Positions 46,808 to 57,619 of a DNA stretch of 64,000 bases are shown piece by piece. Origin of the DNA: Delphinapterus leucas (lineage: Eukaryota; Chordata; Mammalia; Artiodactyla; Monodontidae). The stretch covers positions 17,244,889-17,308,888 of the forward strand of contig NW_022098000.1 of assembly GCF_002288925.2 (NCBI RefSeq). The letters run 5' to 3'. Position 1 is the first letter of the stretch. The number at the start of each line of letters is the position of its first letter. The position numbers were made by a program, and so were the translations under genes. Below the pieces are notes generated by a model. That model was not told where the DNA came from and ran no database searches. It worked only from the letters and a program-made list of their open reading frames with translations.

Positions 46808-47230
46808 TTGTATTAGTCAAGGTCCCAGCAGGAAACAGATGGCATGCTCAAGTCAGAGAATCTGAAAAGAGTTTAATAATGGAACTGTTGACAAAGGTGT
46901 GGGCAGGCTCTAGGGAAACCACAAAAGAGAATGCAAAAGCCTGGGCTAGCGCCATCCCTAGACCAGAAGAGCTGAGAAAAGGGGAGAGGTTTCCAGAACC
47001 GGGACACGGAGGGTTGAGTGGAAAAGGCCCCCACTCAGGTTGAGGGATACAGCCCATCCTCAGTGCCACCACAGAGAGGGTGCCAGGGGAGTTAATATCC
47101 CCACCTTACTCTCTTTCTCTGATCTGCTGGCACCTTGCATTGGCCAAACCCAACTGGGAACCAGAGGGCAAGGGAGCTGGGATGTGGAATATATGGGTCA
47201 GCCCCTGGGGCACAGAATGAAGAGGGATGG
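46808..47230 (+). mobile_element. Ancient interspersed repeat, family not assigned
   Basis: Familiar mammalian repeat text: TATTAGTCAAGGTCCCAGCA, GGAAACAGATGGCATGCTCA, GAAAAGAGTTTAATAATGGA, GTGGGCAGGCTCTAGGGAAA. I cannot name the family with certainty. Confidence 0.5.
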
Positions 47231-47363
47231 ACAGAGGCTCTCTGGGACCAAGTGAAGAAATCAAGCACCGTCTTCATAATTGGGTGGTAGCCTAGAAATG
47301 TGATAGGTTAATTTCAGTGGAACTCAATCTAAAAATGTATAATGTCACAGATTCACCATTTCT

Positions 47364-47580
47364 TTTTTTTTTTTTTTTTTTTTTTTTTTGTGGTACGCGG
47401 CCCTCTCACTGTTGTGGCCTCTCCCGTTGCAGAGCACAGGCTCCGGACGCGCAGGCTCAGCGGCCATGGCTCACGGGCCCAGCCGCTCCACGGCATGTGG
47501 GATCTTCCTGGACCGGGGCACGAACCCGTGTCCCCTGCATCAGCAGGCAGACTCTCAACCACTGCACCACCAGGGAAGCC
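47364..47580 (-). mobile_element. CHR-2 type SINE with long target-site duplication
   Basis: Reverse orientation (poly-T, GTGGTACGCGGCCC, ending CACCAGGGAAGCC). An exact 18-bp duplication, CACAGATTCACCATTTCT, lies at 47346-47363 and 47581-47598. A clean and probably young insertion. Confidence 0.97.
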
Positions 47581-47598
47581 CACAGATTCACCATTTCT

Positions 47599-48399
47599 GA
47601 CTGCCTTTTTCTTAAGAACAAAAAGATGGAAAGGGGAATGAGCAACTCTGTTTCAGGACCGATGCCTGCACCACTGTGGAAGGGGTATTTCTGAGCCCAG
47701 GAAGTAGGCAGAAGTCCACCCTCTCATCATGGCTGTAAGATGAAGTTTAAAAGAAAGCCCCAAGTCTCCAGAGAAGCCAAGTAATTATATGCAAAATAAC
47801 TTCACCGGAGAGGATGACACTTCTAAAGGGAGCAGCGAGGCAGGTGAGGGTTGCTATGGTAGCCAAAGTAAGATGTAATCTTTCCCCTTCTGCTGTCAGA
47901 GGGGACTTAGGGGGCTGGGGCGAAGGGGCAGAGAGTAAGAGAGGCTGCACCTTTGAGGAAAATCCAGCCAAGAAGGGTCTGGGTTATTCAGATATTCTAT
48001 TAAGGAAGGAAAGCCAGACTGGAAAGCTGCCAGAGGACAGGTGGGTTGCGGAGGGCTTGTCAGAACTCATTAGGAGGCCAAGAAGGCTGGCGACACTCTC
48101 TCTAATAAGATTGGCAGATAATAATCAGCTCGACTGTAAGGTCTTTTTAATGCAAATATAAAGGAACTAGGAAGAGAAAGATGAATATCCCTATCTCAGT
48201 CCCCAGCATAGCCTAGGCGACTTTTTTTCTCAAATACAGCTAAATGTTCAGGTTACTTCCACATTAAAAATCTTCCATAACTCCCTAAGATCTAGTAAGT
48301 TCAATAAAAAGAGTTCTTCCACCCAGCAAACCTGGACACCCACAGGAAGATGACGGTCTTCCTGTCCAGGTGTATCTTACTCTCTTGTGGGTGTGAGAA
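47599..48399. other. No gene or clear repeat
   Basis: Unassigned. A 115-codon frame at 47814-48161 has no recognisable domain. Confidence 0.45.
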
Positions 48400-48476
48400 A
48401 AGAGTCCTAAGTCTCAGCATCAGTCTCCACTTCTGTCAATAAGGACAATAATAATAACAACAGCAGCAACAGCAAC
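48400..48476 (+). repeat. MIR fragment ending in AAT/CAG trinucleotide repeat
   Basis: MIR-like CTCAGCATCAGTCTCCACTT leads into AATAATAATAACAACAGCAG, a short imperfect trinucleotide tract. Confidence 0.6.
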
Positions 48477-48589
48477 TATGAAGGGCTTCCTTTGTTCTGA
48501 GGGCTTTATCTATATCAAACGTATGGACAGCTGTGTGGTCCTGTGTGGTCCACTGACTCAAGCTTTCCTCGCTTCTAAGCCTTTGTGTT

Positions 48590-48770
48590 GGTCCCCAGCC
48601 CCTCCTATCGACATCTTGCTCATCCTGAAAGCCACACCTGGGGCCACCGCCTTCACACCCCACTCTGAGCCCCACCTGCATAAGAAGAGATCACCCCTCA
48701 CTAACCCAATCATTCTGTGTCTGACCTCTCACAACACTTACTTTGCTGTGCCTCTTGTGAAATAGAATTC
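48590..48770 (+). mobile_element. Possible LINE-2 fragment
   Basis: Pyrimidine-rich L2-like text (CTCACTAACCCAATCATTCT, ACCTCTCACAACACTTACTT). Weak match. Confidence 0.35.
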
Positions 48771-49089
48771 ATATTTCATGGCAACACAAGAAACATTGAA
48801 ACATAAAAAATTCTTCTCTGCCCTTTGGTCTCCCCTCTCCCCCCAACTGTGCATTGTGTACCTGCACTTGGCATCGACCAAACCTCTCCATTGGCAGGAA
48901 TACGTGCTCAACCATAAAGAGCAACATTCTCCTCGCATCAGCAAGACAACTCCTTAAAGATGACATTCCTTCTTGATCTTATAAGGGGTCACATGACCCA
49001 CCACCATGACGCTTAGACCTGGATGATGTAAACTGTCAATAATACATCATTTGATGTACAGCCCTCTGTCTCAAAAACTTATAGAACTG

Positions 49090-49313
49090 GGCTTCCCTGG
49101 TGGCGCAGTGGTTGAGAGTCTGCCTGCCGATGCAGGGGACACGGGTTCGTGCCCCGGTCCGGGAAGATCCCACATGCCGTGGAGCGGCTGGGCCCGTGAG
49201 CCATGGCCGCTGAGCCTGCGCGTCTGGAGCCTGTGCTCCGCAACGGGAGAGGCCATGACAGTGAGAGGCCCGCGTACCGCAAAAAAAAACAAAACAAAAA
49301 ACAAAAAAAAAAC
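49090..49313 (+). mobile_element. CHR-2 type SINE with target-site duplication
   Basis: Full SINE with a patterned CAAAA tail. The exact 15-bp duplication AAACTTATAGAACTG lies at 49075-49089 and 49314-49328. Confidence 0.97.
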
Positions 49314-49599
49314 AAACTTATAGAACTGTTCCTTGACTTCTAATGGGCAGAACAGTTCTCAGAGCTTTCTGTGATGCTCTTCCTGGGTTATAATCCTCAA
49401 ATTCAGCTCGAATAAAATTTTCCACTTCTTTCTTAGAGCAACGGATTAATTTTTCATCAATACTCTCCTTGTACTTTTCTTATTCTTATCCTCCACTTCC
49501 TGTTGGGGTCAGGGGCTCTGTGTCCTCCACCTGGATAACCCCTGTCACTGCTAAATAAGATCTTTACCCCTAGAAGGTAACCTCTGGCATTTCTTGAAT

Positions 49600-49830
49600 T
49601 GAATGGATTTCAGGAGTCCTGCCTTCGACTCTCAGCTTCCCAGTATACTTGCTGTCTTTGGGCAAGTTACTTAATCTCTCTGTGTTCAGGGTCATCACCT
49701 CTGAAGTAGGGATAACAGGAGTGTTTACGCCTTAGAGTACTGTTTTGAGGATTTAACAGCTAACACAATAGGACATTTAGGACAATGGGACACACAGGCA
49801 GTGCTCAACAAATGTAACTATTATTAGTAT
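49600..49830 (+). mobile_element. MIR SINE
   Basis: MIR order is intact: TTTGGGCAAGTTACTTAATC, AAGTAGGGATAACAGGAG, TGTTTTGAGGATTTAACAGC, CAGTGCTCAACAAATGTAAC. Confidence 0.88.
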
Positions 49831-49904
49831 TGGCCATCTTAGTTCTTTCACGTGACATAGGATCTCGTCCCCTCTTTCCTGGAGTCATCAGTCTTTTCAC
49901 ACCT

Positions 49905-50085
49905 AGAGAGGCAGCGAGCAAAGTGTAGACTTTGGAGTTGGTCTGTTGGGTCTGGCACCAGCAATTCCTAGCTGTGTGACCTTGGACATGCTACTGAACA
50001 TGTCTGGGCAGTGTATGCAACAAGGGGGCCATCCTGGTACTGACTTCATAGGGTTGTTATATGGATTGAAGGAACTCTAAAGACA
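49905..50085 (+). mobile_element. MIR SINE
   Basis: MIR core TAGCTGTGTGACCTTGGACA, then ACTTCATAGGGTTGTTATAT and GGATTGAAGGAAC. Confidence 0.85.
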
Positions 50086-50149
50086 GACGAACCCAGATTC
50101 TAATGCCAGCAATCCAGTCCCAGTGCTGGGTGACCATGGTGGGGAAGAC

Positions 50150-50320
50150 TGGGCTGGCAGCTGAGGCCTGGAGCCTAGGGCTGAATCCTCCTTCCACCAC
50201 CATTTTCCATTTTCCTTGGTGATTTTAGGCAAGTTAGTTTCACTCACAGAGCTTCAGTTTCCAAAGCTACAAATCAGGATGATGGAGAGGCTCAAATGAG
50301 ATTATCATGGGCCCCGATTG
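50150..50320 (+). mobile_element. MIR SINE
   Basis: TGATTTTAGGCAAGTTAGTT, AGAGCTTCAGTTTCCAAAGC, GAGGCTCAAATGAGATTATC. Third MIR in a row in the same orientation. Confidence 0.75.
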
Positions 50321-50967
50321 GTCCAGAGTCCTGCAGCTCAGGAGATGTTAGCATTTGCTGACACTGACGCTGACTGGCGTTTGTTAATCTCACGGTCATC
50401 CCACCTCTTTATCTCTTCGTCTAGTCTCAGATAACTGTTTACATTCCAAGCAAGGCATATTTTGTGGTAGGCGCGGGGTTTGACGTAACTTCAGGACCAA
50501 GACTAAGAACTTTCCTTCAGTTTCTCAACCCATGAACTTGGCTTCCTAACCCATGTTCCCTGCTTGAGACTTAAATCTTACTTGCCATTCTCTTTCCTTT
50601 GAGTGCCATTTTCCAACTTGGATAAAAATGCCATCAAGTGCTTAACCAGAGGCTCCGGGGTCCTTCCCAGGAAGGCCCCTCCCCCCACTGACCCCCACCA
50701 CCACCAGTAAAGCACCCTCCACCCAGGGAGGGCCACCTAACGTCTCCTTTCTGCTTCTGGTCTACACATGTGTTGTTATTGACAACATTTGGCAAAGCGA
50801 ACCCATTTACTGATGTTTTTACATTTCCTCCCATATGGTGAGCATCCTTGCTTCTGCCTGTAATAGCCTGCACCCAGCACGGCTCCTGGTCCATGGCACT
50901 GGCAAGACGAAAGCGATGTAACATCACTACCTCTACCCAGAACCACTGCGATTCTCCCTCATTCTCA

Positions 50968-50969
<2 letters not shown>
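50321..50969. other. No gene seen
   Basis: Unassigned sequence with C-rich text near 50670-50720. No domain-bearing frame. Confidence 0.45.
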
Positions 50970-51012
<43 letters not shown>

Positions 51013-51038
51013 CGTCTCTCTGTCCCTCTCTCTCTCTC
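50970..51038. repeat. (TC)n microsatellite
   Basis: About 20 TC units to 51009, then an interrupted TC-rich tail. Confidence 0.95.
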
Positions 51039-51284
51039 CTAATAGATGTTGCAGAGCCCTGTTCATCCTTCATTGCCACTTTCTCAACTGAGTAACTTCC
51101 TGAGTCTCAGACTTTCATTGGTCTCCTGCTGTGTTAAATCCAGAAGGATGAGGGTTCTCACTCTCCCTTTTCAGTGCTGGTGCAATTCACCAGTTCACTC
51201 TTGATCTGAAAGTAAGTCACTGCCCTGATGGCTTCAAGTCACTTTTTAAATCCTTCCCTTCTTTTTATATGCTTTGGCTGAAGA

Positions 51285-51368
51285 TGTTTTCTTTCTCTCC
51301 CTCCCTTCCTTCCTTTCTCCCTGCATCCCTCTCTCTCTTCCTCCCTCTCTCTCCCTCTCTCCCTCCTT
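51285..51368. repeat. Polypyrimidine low-complexity tract
   Basis: TTCC, CCCT and CTCT units with almost no purines. It could adopt a triplex, but there is no direct evidence for that. Confidence 0.85.
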
Positions 51369-51800
51369 CAAGCTTACAATCACAATATCTGTTAGGTCCC
51401 TAAAGGAGCAAATGCGGATTGGACGTGTGCCTGGGAACTGGAGCACACCTCCTCCTCTCTAGATGGAGCTGCCTGCCCGCAGCCAGCTCAACCAAGGTGC
51501 CCGACTGAGAAGCTGACCCAGGCTGAGCAGTTTTGCTCCACACTGTCAGAAAGTCACAATTCCGGATGATCCATAATTAGTTCCTCACTTCTGGTGCCAT
51601 GTGTTGTTTACCAGAAAGAGCTGACCCAGATTCTAGCTTCAAAAAAACAAGCTGAAACCTTTATTAAAGTCCTTCCTGGCTGGCTGCAATTGGGATCAGT
51701 TGCTTGGAAGGGCCAACTCACCCCATCTCTCCATCGCCTTCCAACAACTGATCAGGGGCCAGGCCCACGAGGATAGAACCTGGTTGGTAGGAAGATTTCT

Positions 51801-51944
51801 GGGGAACACTTCCAGAGGGCTGAGGGAGAGAGACTTGGGGAACACCTCCAGAGGGTTGAGGGAGAAAGAATTGGGGAACATCTCCAGAGGGCTGAGGGAG
51901 AGAGACTTGGGGAACACCTCCAGAGGGCTGAGGGAGAGAAACCG
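51801..51944. repeat. 36-bp minisatellite, four copies
   Basis: Units begin GGGGAACAC(C/T)TCCAGAGGG at 51801, 51837, 51873 and 51909, a constant spacing of 36 bp with few differences. Since 36 is a multiple of three, both strands stay open across it and yield repeat peptides (LGNTSRGLRERD on the plus strand). These are not evidence for a protein. Confidence 0.92.
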
Positions 51945-52524
51945 AGCCAGTGGAGGAGTCAAGTAGTAGCAGCCAACTCACCTTTTAAGAACTGGTGACA
52001 ACCTTTCCTGGTCTCGATACTGCCTTACTCCAAAGACGGTGCTTGAAATGAAGTGGGAGGAAGATGTATGTATATCATTCCTCTACTTGACCAAAAGAGC
52101 AGATGGAAACGCTTGTAACTTTAATGAACTGAACCATCATGGCGGACACCATGCTAATCAAGATGGCAGCTTCACTACTGCAGGCGGCAGGCTCCTGACA
52201 AGCACAACCGCAACAGTGTGAGAGGCCTGCCCAATGTCCATCCAACATGACACTGGAAGCTCTTTACGTCAGAGGAGAAAACTAGGGCCCCTTCCCCTTC
52301 CTGCTTGTCTAACCAATCCCAGCACCACTCCATATGTTTAACTGGAAAAAACAGCCAACAAAATAGAAGCTTCTTATTAAGATGTCAAAGACCAGTGTTT
52401 ACGACTGGATTCCTAAACCTTGATTCAGTACCAGGGATGGGGCAGTGTGAAAGACAAAAAACCGTATTTTAGGTTGGCTTGTCTTTTTGAGAGACTGCTG
52501 CTGTTTGTCTCTTTATATAGCTAC
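51945..52524. other. Unassigned GC-moderate segment, possibly an old LTR-type repeat
   Basis: Text such as GGCGGACACCATGCTAATCA, AGATGGCAGCTTCACTACTG and CTAACCAATCCCAGCACCAC has the feel of an LTR-derived region, but I cannot identify ends or a family. Confidence 0.25.
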
Positions 52525-52590
52525 CTCGTTCTACCTTTCAGATGACAGTGTGTGTCACATAGCAGATGCTCAAAAATATTTGTTACATAA
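52525..52590 (+). mobile_element. Short LINE-2 end
   Basis: GTCACATAGCAGATGCTCAA followed by AAATATTTGTTACATAAA. Confidence 0.5.
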
Positions 52591-52980
52591 ATCTAGACAA
52601 TTCTCTTTTTTCCTTCTCTCCACCAGTTCACTTCCTTTTTCATCTTCTACATTTCTTAAAGTTTTTTTCCTTCTTCCAAACAGAATCTCAATGGCCTTTT
52701 CACTTAGAATGTAAAATTACTTCAAATACCAAATATGAAACATTAAAAACTGTAATAGGTGTATGGATATAGAAAAAAGGACCTGGGAAGTACATAATAT
52801 GAGGGGAAAAGAAAGCAAGTCTAACTGACCACATCAGCATGGTCTGCCCTTGGCTTTGATGTGAGGAGGGTGAAGTCTGGTGCAACACACACAGCTCAGT
52901 CTTTGTGCCCTGCCTGTTGGAGTTGTTATCCCTGTGCACCTGTCGGCACAGCCATCCTGCAGAGTATCTGCCAGTCTATT
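52591..52980. other. Nothing recognised
   Basis: AT-rich, unassigned. Confidence 0.45.
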
Positions 52981-52997
52981 AAAATCTGTGTAGTGGG

Positions 52998-53112
52998 CAA
53001 GAGGGAAGAGCTATGGGAACATACGTATACGTATAACTGATTCACTTTGTTATAAAGCAGAAACTAACACACCATTGTAAAGCAATTATACTCCAATAAA
53101 GATGTTAAAAAA
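52998..53112 (+). mobile_element. Extremely short L1 insertion (about 115 bp) with target duplication
   Basis: Only the last part of an L1 3'UTR (CAAGAGGGAAGAGCTATGGG to CCAATAAAGATGTT plus A's). The exact 17-bp duplication AAAATCTGTGTAGTGGG lies at 52981-52997 and 53113-53129. Confidence 0.96.
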
Positions 53113-53129
53113 AAAATCTGTGTAGTGGG

Positions 53130-53420
53130 ACTGCAGGACAGGGCATTTGTTATTCTGTATATTTCAGATAGGAATGTCAGAAATATGTCTGTGATAAAAA
53201 ATAAAAAAAGGAGGGGGTGAGTCATGTAGCTATCAGGGGAAGGACTTACCAGGTAAAGAGACTGGCAGGAAAAAAAGCCCGACAGTGGCTGATGTATGAT
53301 AGGAAGGGAGGGTGGGAAGAAATGAGCTCCGAGGGAAAGCAGGAGGCCAGGACGTAGAGCGCCATACAGGGTATGCAGAAGACTCCGCTTTTTACTCTGA
53401 GATGGTAAGCCGCTGGAGGA
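53130..53420. other. Nothing recognised
   Basis: Unassigned purine-rich sequence. Confidence 0.45.
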
Positions 53421-53604
53421 TTTTTTTTTTTTTTTTTTTTTTTTTTTGCGGTACGCCTAGAGCCCGTGCTCCGCAACAAGAGAAGCCACAGCAATGAGAA
53501 GCCCGCACACCGCAACGGGGAGTGGCCCCCGCTCGCCCCAACTAGAGAAGACCCGCGCGCAGTAACTAAGACCCAACGCAGCCAAAAATAATAAAATAAA
53601 TAAA
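53421..53604 (+). mobile_element. Chimeric SINE: inverted CHR-2 end joined to a CHR-1 3' half
   Basis: T27 and GCGGTACG (53421-53455) are the 3' end of a CHR-2 SINE in reverse. The sequence then turns directly into a forward CHR-1 body: CCTAGAGCCCGTGCTCCGCA, ACAAGAGAAGCCACAGC, CCCGCTCGCC, GACCCAACGCAGCC, ending in AATAAATAAAT. Two tails point in opposite directions. Confidence 0.8.
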
Positions 53605-54449
53605 TTTTTTTAAAAAGTGCATTTTAGGACAGGTTAAGTTGAAGACTCCTACTACTCATCTAAGCGATGAGCAGTTGGTGCTGAGTCCGCAGTTCAGGGA
53701 GGAGGGCTATATCATAAGTGATACTTGAAATCATGGGATGAGGGGGGTTAGTGAGAGAAGACGTCCAAGGTCTGAGCCCTGGCCCACACCAGTATTTCAG
53801 AGCAAAGGTAGCATCTCATGGGTGTGTTGTAAGGATTCAATGAAACGATACATGTAAAGCACTTAAAATGTACTGTGAATCTTCATCAACCATCAACAAC
53901 CTTGCACACACCCCTCTGACCCCCTGCTAGCCCCTACCTCCATTGGAGCCCCCATCCTACATCCCAGGGACCTGGACCTGGGGGAATTCTTCATTGTTCA
54001 GGAAGGAAGCAGATAGGGAAAAGAAAATCTTGTTCTCCCCATCAAGGCTACAGAGGGAAAGCTTTCTTGCTTATTTTACAACTTGGAATACCGAACATTT
54101 TCCCACAGTAACATAAACAGTTTCTAAGATGTCTCAAAGTAGAAACCCAGTACTTTATCTCAAGTTATGCATATAATAACCTTTTGGGTTAGCCTGGGGA
54201 CCTGGTCATAATTTATGAAGTTTCTCTGAGAAAATACCTTCCAAATTCCAAACGACTCAACAGAAACCTAGATTTAAAAGGTGGCAGATTGCCCCTTACA
54301 TAAAAGCACACATATAAATGCTAAAGATGGATATATCAGGACTTCCTTTAAAACCAGGGTTCTGTAACATATAGCTAGCTATATTTTAGGTGCCCAACCA
54401 AGACCAAGCAAGTCCAGCGATAGTCCCTTTGTAGCTCCTGTGTCAGTTT
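53605..54449. other. No gene or clear repeat
   Basis: Unassigned. A MIR-like trace (GTGTTGTAAGGATTCAATGA, CATGTAAAGCACTTAAAATG) lies at about 53822-53880. Confidence 0.45.
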
Positions 54450-54735
54450 AATCCTTGTCATACCTCTCTGCGACCCTTCCCCACATCACTTTCTAGTGCT
54501 CAGCCAGGCAACAAATACGTTATTGAAAATGTTTAACTCTAAGATAAATTCCCCATCAAGCTGTACTTCTCCATCATAGTCCTTATCTTGCTATACTGTA
54601 GTTGTTTAATTGCCTTCTTCCCAGTTAACTCTGCAAATGCTGGGCTGTATCTATCTTGTTCACACTGTATCTCTAGAGCCCAGCATAGTGCCTGATACCT
54701 AGCGGAGACTCACTAGAACTTCCTGAAGGAAAGAG
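54450..54735 (+). mobile_element. LINE-2 3' region
   Basis: CATACCTCTCTGCGACCC, CACACTGTATCTCTAGAGCC, CAGCATAGTGCCTGATACCT, then GGAGACTCACTAGAACTTC. Confidence 0.75.
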
Positions 54736-55325
54736 GAAATCAAAAAATCAGCCTTGGTCCTAGCCTACTCCACGACACATAAGTCTCCTTGAAAGAAGAA
54801 AGAATACAGAGCGTTGTTCCAAATGAGGTAAACGAATCAATCTGAGAAGAGAGTTCAGGAGCACTGAGCTTCTTCTGAAGTAATAAGATAGGAGGATTTA
54901 CCTCCCAGAATAGAGCTACTCAGTGTGACTTGTGGAAACCCATAGAGAGGGAAAGTCTCCATAGGACTAGCCTCAGGGCTGCCTAAGAGAGCCGAGCTGA
55001 ACCTTCAAGTCTCCCATTTTCTGATGGTCATGCTTTTTTGCTTAAATGGTAATGTAGTTTCCCAGGCTCCACGGCCCTGAATTCTTAGGAGTCTTGTTTG
55101 AGGACAGTTTGATTAGTTATTTGCATGAACATTTATCTGTTTCTATAAATCATCTTTAGAATGTACATATATATTTGTGTTCTGTTAATTTGCAAACTCT
55201 TAAAGCATACTCATGCTTTCTTCTCTTTTCGTTCGCTCTATACAATGTCTTATGGTACACTGTTTGACTGTCCATGATGATCGATTATGACCCTCCTCTA
55301 TAGCTTCTCAATAGCAAGGATTTTT
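54736..55325. other. No gene or clear repeat
   Basis: Unassigned AT-rich sequence. Confidence 0.45.
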
Positions 55326-55612
55326 TTTAGATTTTTTTAAATTGAAGCATAGTTGATTTACAACATTGTGTTAGTTTCAGGTATAGAGCAACATGATTCA
55401 GTTATATATACATATTCTTTTTCAGATCCTTTTCTATTATAGGTTATTATAAGGTATTGAATATAGCTCCTCGTGTTATACAGTAGGTCCTTGTTGTTTA
55501 TCTATTTTATATAGAATAGTGTGTATCTGTTAATCCCAAACTCCTAATTTATCTCCCCTCCTTTCCCCTTTGGTAACCGTAAGTTTGGTTTCTATGTCTG
55601 TGAAAGTAACAA
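55326..55612 (-). mobile_element. Old artiodactyl-type L1 3' end
   Basis: Reversed tail: TTGAAGCATAGTTGATTTAC, CAACATTGTGTTAGTTTCAG, TTATACAGTAGGTCCTTGTT, TTAATCCCAAACTCCTAATT. Same family as 657-747. Confidence 0.85.
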
Positions 55613-55654
55613 AGATTATATTACACATACCCCTCACACACAAACACACACCCC

Positions 55655-55715
55655 TCTATCTCTATACCCAGCACACAACAGGCACCCAATAAATGTCTAG
55701 GGAACTGAACTGTTT
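55655..55715 (+). mobile_element. Short LINE-2 end
   Basis: ATACCCAGCACACAACAGGC followed by ACCCAATAAATGTCTAGGG. Confidence 0.65.
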
Positions 55716-56219
55716 GGCTGCCTGGGCTATTTTCTTCCTTCTCTTTATTCTTTTTAATAATAAACAGTAATTTATAAATCATCAATCAAACCTCAGGATT
55801 CCAATGGGCTGAACTCTGCCACATCACCACCAGGAGCCAAACGTTAATAACAACAGAACAAGAAGCCCGGCGATGGCAGGGGGCACAGTGGAAGCCCAGC
55901 CAATCTATGGCCTCAGAAGTACCTTTACAGAGGAAACCACATGCTGTTATCCAAAACTAATTTGGAATTTTTTTTTAACCTGATCATTGTCAGATCAATC
56001 ACTGAAATATTTTTATAGTGGATAATGAAAGACTGCTGGTTACCATTTCAGGTGTGAATAATTTATGTAAAAGATCTATGAGGATTAAACCATTTTCTTC
56101 TGTAATTTCATCCCTTAAGGGCACTCTTGACATAACTCACCATGAAAAGATTGAGGATGAGTTTACAAGACAGAGATAATATTTTAATTTTTGAGCATTA
56201 CATAGAAGTTTGTAGATTT
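55716..56219. other. Nothing recognised
   Basis: Unassigned. Confidence 0.45.
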
Positions 56220-56760
56220 CTTCTCTAAAGTTATGTATTGAGAATCTGCTCTGTGCAAACTACCGTGATGCCGCTTAGATGACTGATTCTGAGTTGGACA
56301 GAAAGACCCGCTTCTGAGCAGGTGGCAGAGGAGGGGCACCAGGACTATGATGACACAGGGACACACAGGTCCCGGATGGAGGGAGAGGGAAGTGGGTGGC
56401 AGAAAAGGTGTGCAGACAGTGCTGGGGACTCAGAGGAGAAAGGGCTCCAGCTGGAGCGAGGAGTCAGGCAGGGATTCCGGAGCAGGCAATACTGGAGGAT
56501 AGATGGTGAGGAAGCAACCTGTGTTTAGAGGAGGGGCAGTGGGGGCAGGGGGGGTGCATTCCCGGCTGAGGGAAAATCTTGAGCAAAGGCATGGAGGAAG
56601 GAGAGCTCGGGGAATAGTGTTTAGAAAACTACAGGAGCCGAGACTGACACGTGGGGTGGGGGAGAGGCCATATTGTCATGTACCTTTCCAAGATGTCAAT
56701 CTGCGGCCAGCGAGGAGGAGAAGCCAGGGGTGAGGCATGCTGTTGAAGCAACAGACTGTG
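56220..56760 (-). mobile_element. LINE-2 fragment
   Basis: Reversed L2 text: GAATCTGCTCTGTGCAAACT, GGGCATTCCCGGC-like text at 56557-56570, and TGAGCAAAGGCATGGAGGAA. The purine-rich open frames here are by-products. Confidence 0.6.
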
Positions 56761-56872
56761 ATCACCAGATACGCACTTTAACAAAATTTCCAAGCAGCTC
56801 AGCTAAGAGTGAGAGGGTTATACAGCAGGAAGACCATCTAAGTAGCCACCAACAGGGTTCTGCAAGAAGTGA

Positions 56873-57522
56873 GTGCTATGGACTGGACTGTGTCTCCACC
56901 CCCCGCCCCAACCTCCACCAATTCATATATTGAAGCCTCAAGCCCTACTTTGTACTTGGACATGGAGCCTTTAGGGCACGGGTCCCCAACCTCCGGGCCG
57001 CGGACCAGTACCGGTCCGCAGCCTGTTAGGAACCGGGCCTCACAGCAGGAGGTGAGCGGTGGCGAGCCAATGAAGATTCATCTGCCGCTCCCGTCACTGC
57101 CTGAACCACTCGCCCCAGCCCCATCCGTGGAAAAACTGTCTTCCGCAAAACCGGTCCGTGGTATCAAAAAGGTTGGGGACCACTGCTTTAGGGAGTAATT
57201 AAGGGTAACTGAGGTTATAAGGGTGGGCCCTAGTCCTGTAGGATTGCTGGTCTTAGGAGATAAGGAATAGATATCAATATCTCTGTCTGTCTGTCTCCCT
57301 CCCTCTCTCTCCCCACACAGGTACAAAGACGTCATGCAACAACACAGCAAGAAGACAGGTGTCTACAGGCAGGAGGAGAGTCCTCACCAGGAAATGAATC
57401 AACTGGCACCTTGACCTTGGACTTCTCAGCCTCCAGCACTTTGAGAAATAAACTTTTGTTGTTTAAGCCACTGGCTCTGGTACTTGGTTACCTGAGCTGA
57501 CTGAGTTGACTCATACAGTAAG
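56873..57522 (+). mobile_element. Ancient interspersed repeat (host of the hAT insertion), family not assigned
   Basis: Familiar text on both sides of the hAT element: GTGCTATGGACTGGACTGTG, CCAATTCATATATTGAAGCC at left; ACAGCAAGAAGACAGGTGTC, CACCTTGACCTTGGACTTCT, CAGCCTCCAGCACTTTGAGA and AATAAACTTTTGTTGTTTAA at right. Non-coding. Confidence 0.6.
56977..57185. mobile_element. 209-bp hAT (MER1/Charlie3-like) MITE with 8-bp target duplication
   Basis: Terminal inverted repeats CACGGGTCCCCAACCT and, reversed, CAGTGGTCCCCAACCT (two differences). The exact 8-bp duplication CTTTAGGG lies at 56969-56976 and 57186-57193. Body text GGGCCGCGGACCAGTACCGG and CTGTTAGGAACCGGGCC resembles MER1. No transposase is encoded. 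Confidence 0.92.
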
Positions 57523-57605
57523 TGATGGCAGGCTTGAAAAGTGAGAAAGGGGTGGGGATAGATAAGAAGAATCAGGAGAAAAAACTCCTCACAGAGGCAA
57601 GGAAT

Positions 57606-57619
57606 GGGGGGGGGGGGGG
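57606..57619. repeat. G14 homopolymer
   Basis: Uninterrupted run of 14 G. Confidence 0.9.

Noticed and set aside
51696..51981. Repeat-peptide frames on both strands
   Set aside because: Produced by the 36-bp minisatellite, whose unit length is a multiple of three.
51945..52360. Possible endogenous retroviral LTR
   Set aside because: The text feels LTR-like, but I found no TG...CA ends, no pair of repeats and no primer-binding site, so I do not call one.
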